Source: Thoreauomyces humboldtii (taxonomy: Eukaryota > Chytridiomycota > Chytridiomycetes > Spizellomycetales > Powellomycetaceae). Taken from it: a DNA stretch of 17,435 nucleotides. The position numbers and the translations under genes were made by a program. Positions within the stretch are counted from its first letter, which is position 1. Each line of letters starts with the position of its first letter. Shown here in pieces: positions 17,317 to 17,435 of the stretch. The notes below the pieces were generated by a model that saw nothing but the letters and a program-made list of their open reading frames with translations, ran no database searches and was not told where the DNA came from. The stretch is taken from the NCBI GenBank assembly GCA_027596035.1, contig JADGJA010000473.1, positions 1-17,435 of the forward strand, in the 5' to 3' direction.

Positions 17317-17435
17317 GGGGGGGCGGGGGCGGCCGCGGGGGGGGGGGGCGGGGGGGGGGGGCCGGGCGGGGGGCGGGGGGGGGGGCGGGATGGTCGGTCG
17401 CCCGGGTGTCGGGGGGGGGTGGGGGCGGGGTTGGG
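17317..17435. repeat. Terminal G-rich low-complexity tract
   Basis: From 17317 to the end the plus strand is overwhelmingly G with scattered C and a few T or A, including runs of 8-11 G. It has no coding capacity. The abrupt change from balanced sequence suggests a contig end with low-quality or poly-G sequencing calls; a real G-rich, quadruplex-prone tract is the alternative. Confidence 0.75.

Noticed and set aside
1..17435. Bacterial defence systems, CRISPR arrays, transposons, viral remnants or toxin genes
   Set aside because: I looked for repeats, transposase- or polymerase-like motifs and operon-like packing; the intron-rich housekeeping genes leave no room for such elements.

Overview
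The window reads as nuclear DNA of a fungus. Eight protein-coding genes are tightly packed, split by short GT-AG introns (mostly about 51-97 nt), with no operons, Shine-Dalgarno sites, CRISPR arrays or insertion sequences. The proteins fit a fungus: a Pcp1/PARL-type mitochondrial rhomboid, the exosome nuclease Dis3/Rrp44, an alkaline ceramidase and a CCG tetraspanin. One gene resembles the basal-body/ciliary family BBOF1 (DUF4515) and another is a kinesin-6-like motor, so I infer a zoosporic lineage such as a chytrid; this inference is only as strong as the BBOF1 match. Nearly all exon joins given here were rebuilt by hand from splice signals, reading phase and conserved motifs, and the intron phases close for every gene.

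Layout. Positions 1-836 hold no gene I can support. A head-to-head pair follows: a membrane-anchored class C beta-lactamase-fold serine hydrolase (837-2688, minus) and a mitochondrial rhomboid protease (2879-4138, plus). Next is a second head-to-head pair of coiled-coil genes: an unrecognised protein (4224-5322, minus) and the BBOF1-like protein (5564-7282, plus). The kinesin-6-like gene (7467-11035, minus) has 16 predicted exons and converges on the BBOF1-like gene. A 677-bp divergent spacer leads to a small tetraspanin (11713-12472, plus), which converges with only 74 bp to spare on DIS3 (12547-15842, minus). Last is an alkaline ceramidase (16216-17185, minus). The window ends in about 120 bp of almost pure G, which looks like a contig edge or sequencing artefact.

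How the genes may work together. Most are unrelated housekeeping genes. Two neighbourhoods stand out. The serine hydrolase and the rhomboid share a promoter of about 190 bp, and both are predicted to be membrane proteins with an active-site serine, probably mitochondrial. The stretch 4224-11035 holds three coiled-coil proteins, two of them with cytoskeletal affinity. I found no clear evidence of a wholly new multi-gene system. The most unusual items are the kinesin gene (N-terminal AT-hook, 15-16 nt microexons, candidate ultrashort introns, alternative 3' end), the head-to-head mitochondrial pair, and the unrecognised coiled-coil partner of the BBOF1-like gene.
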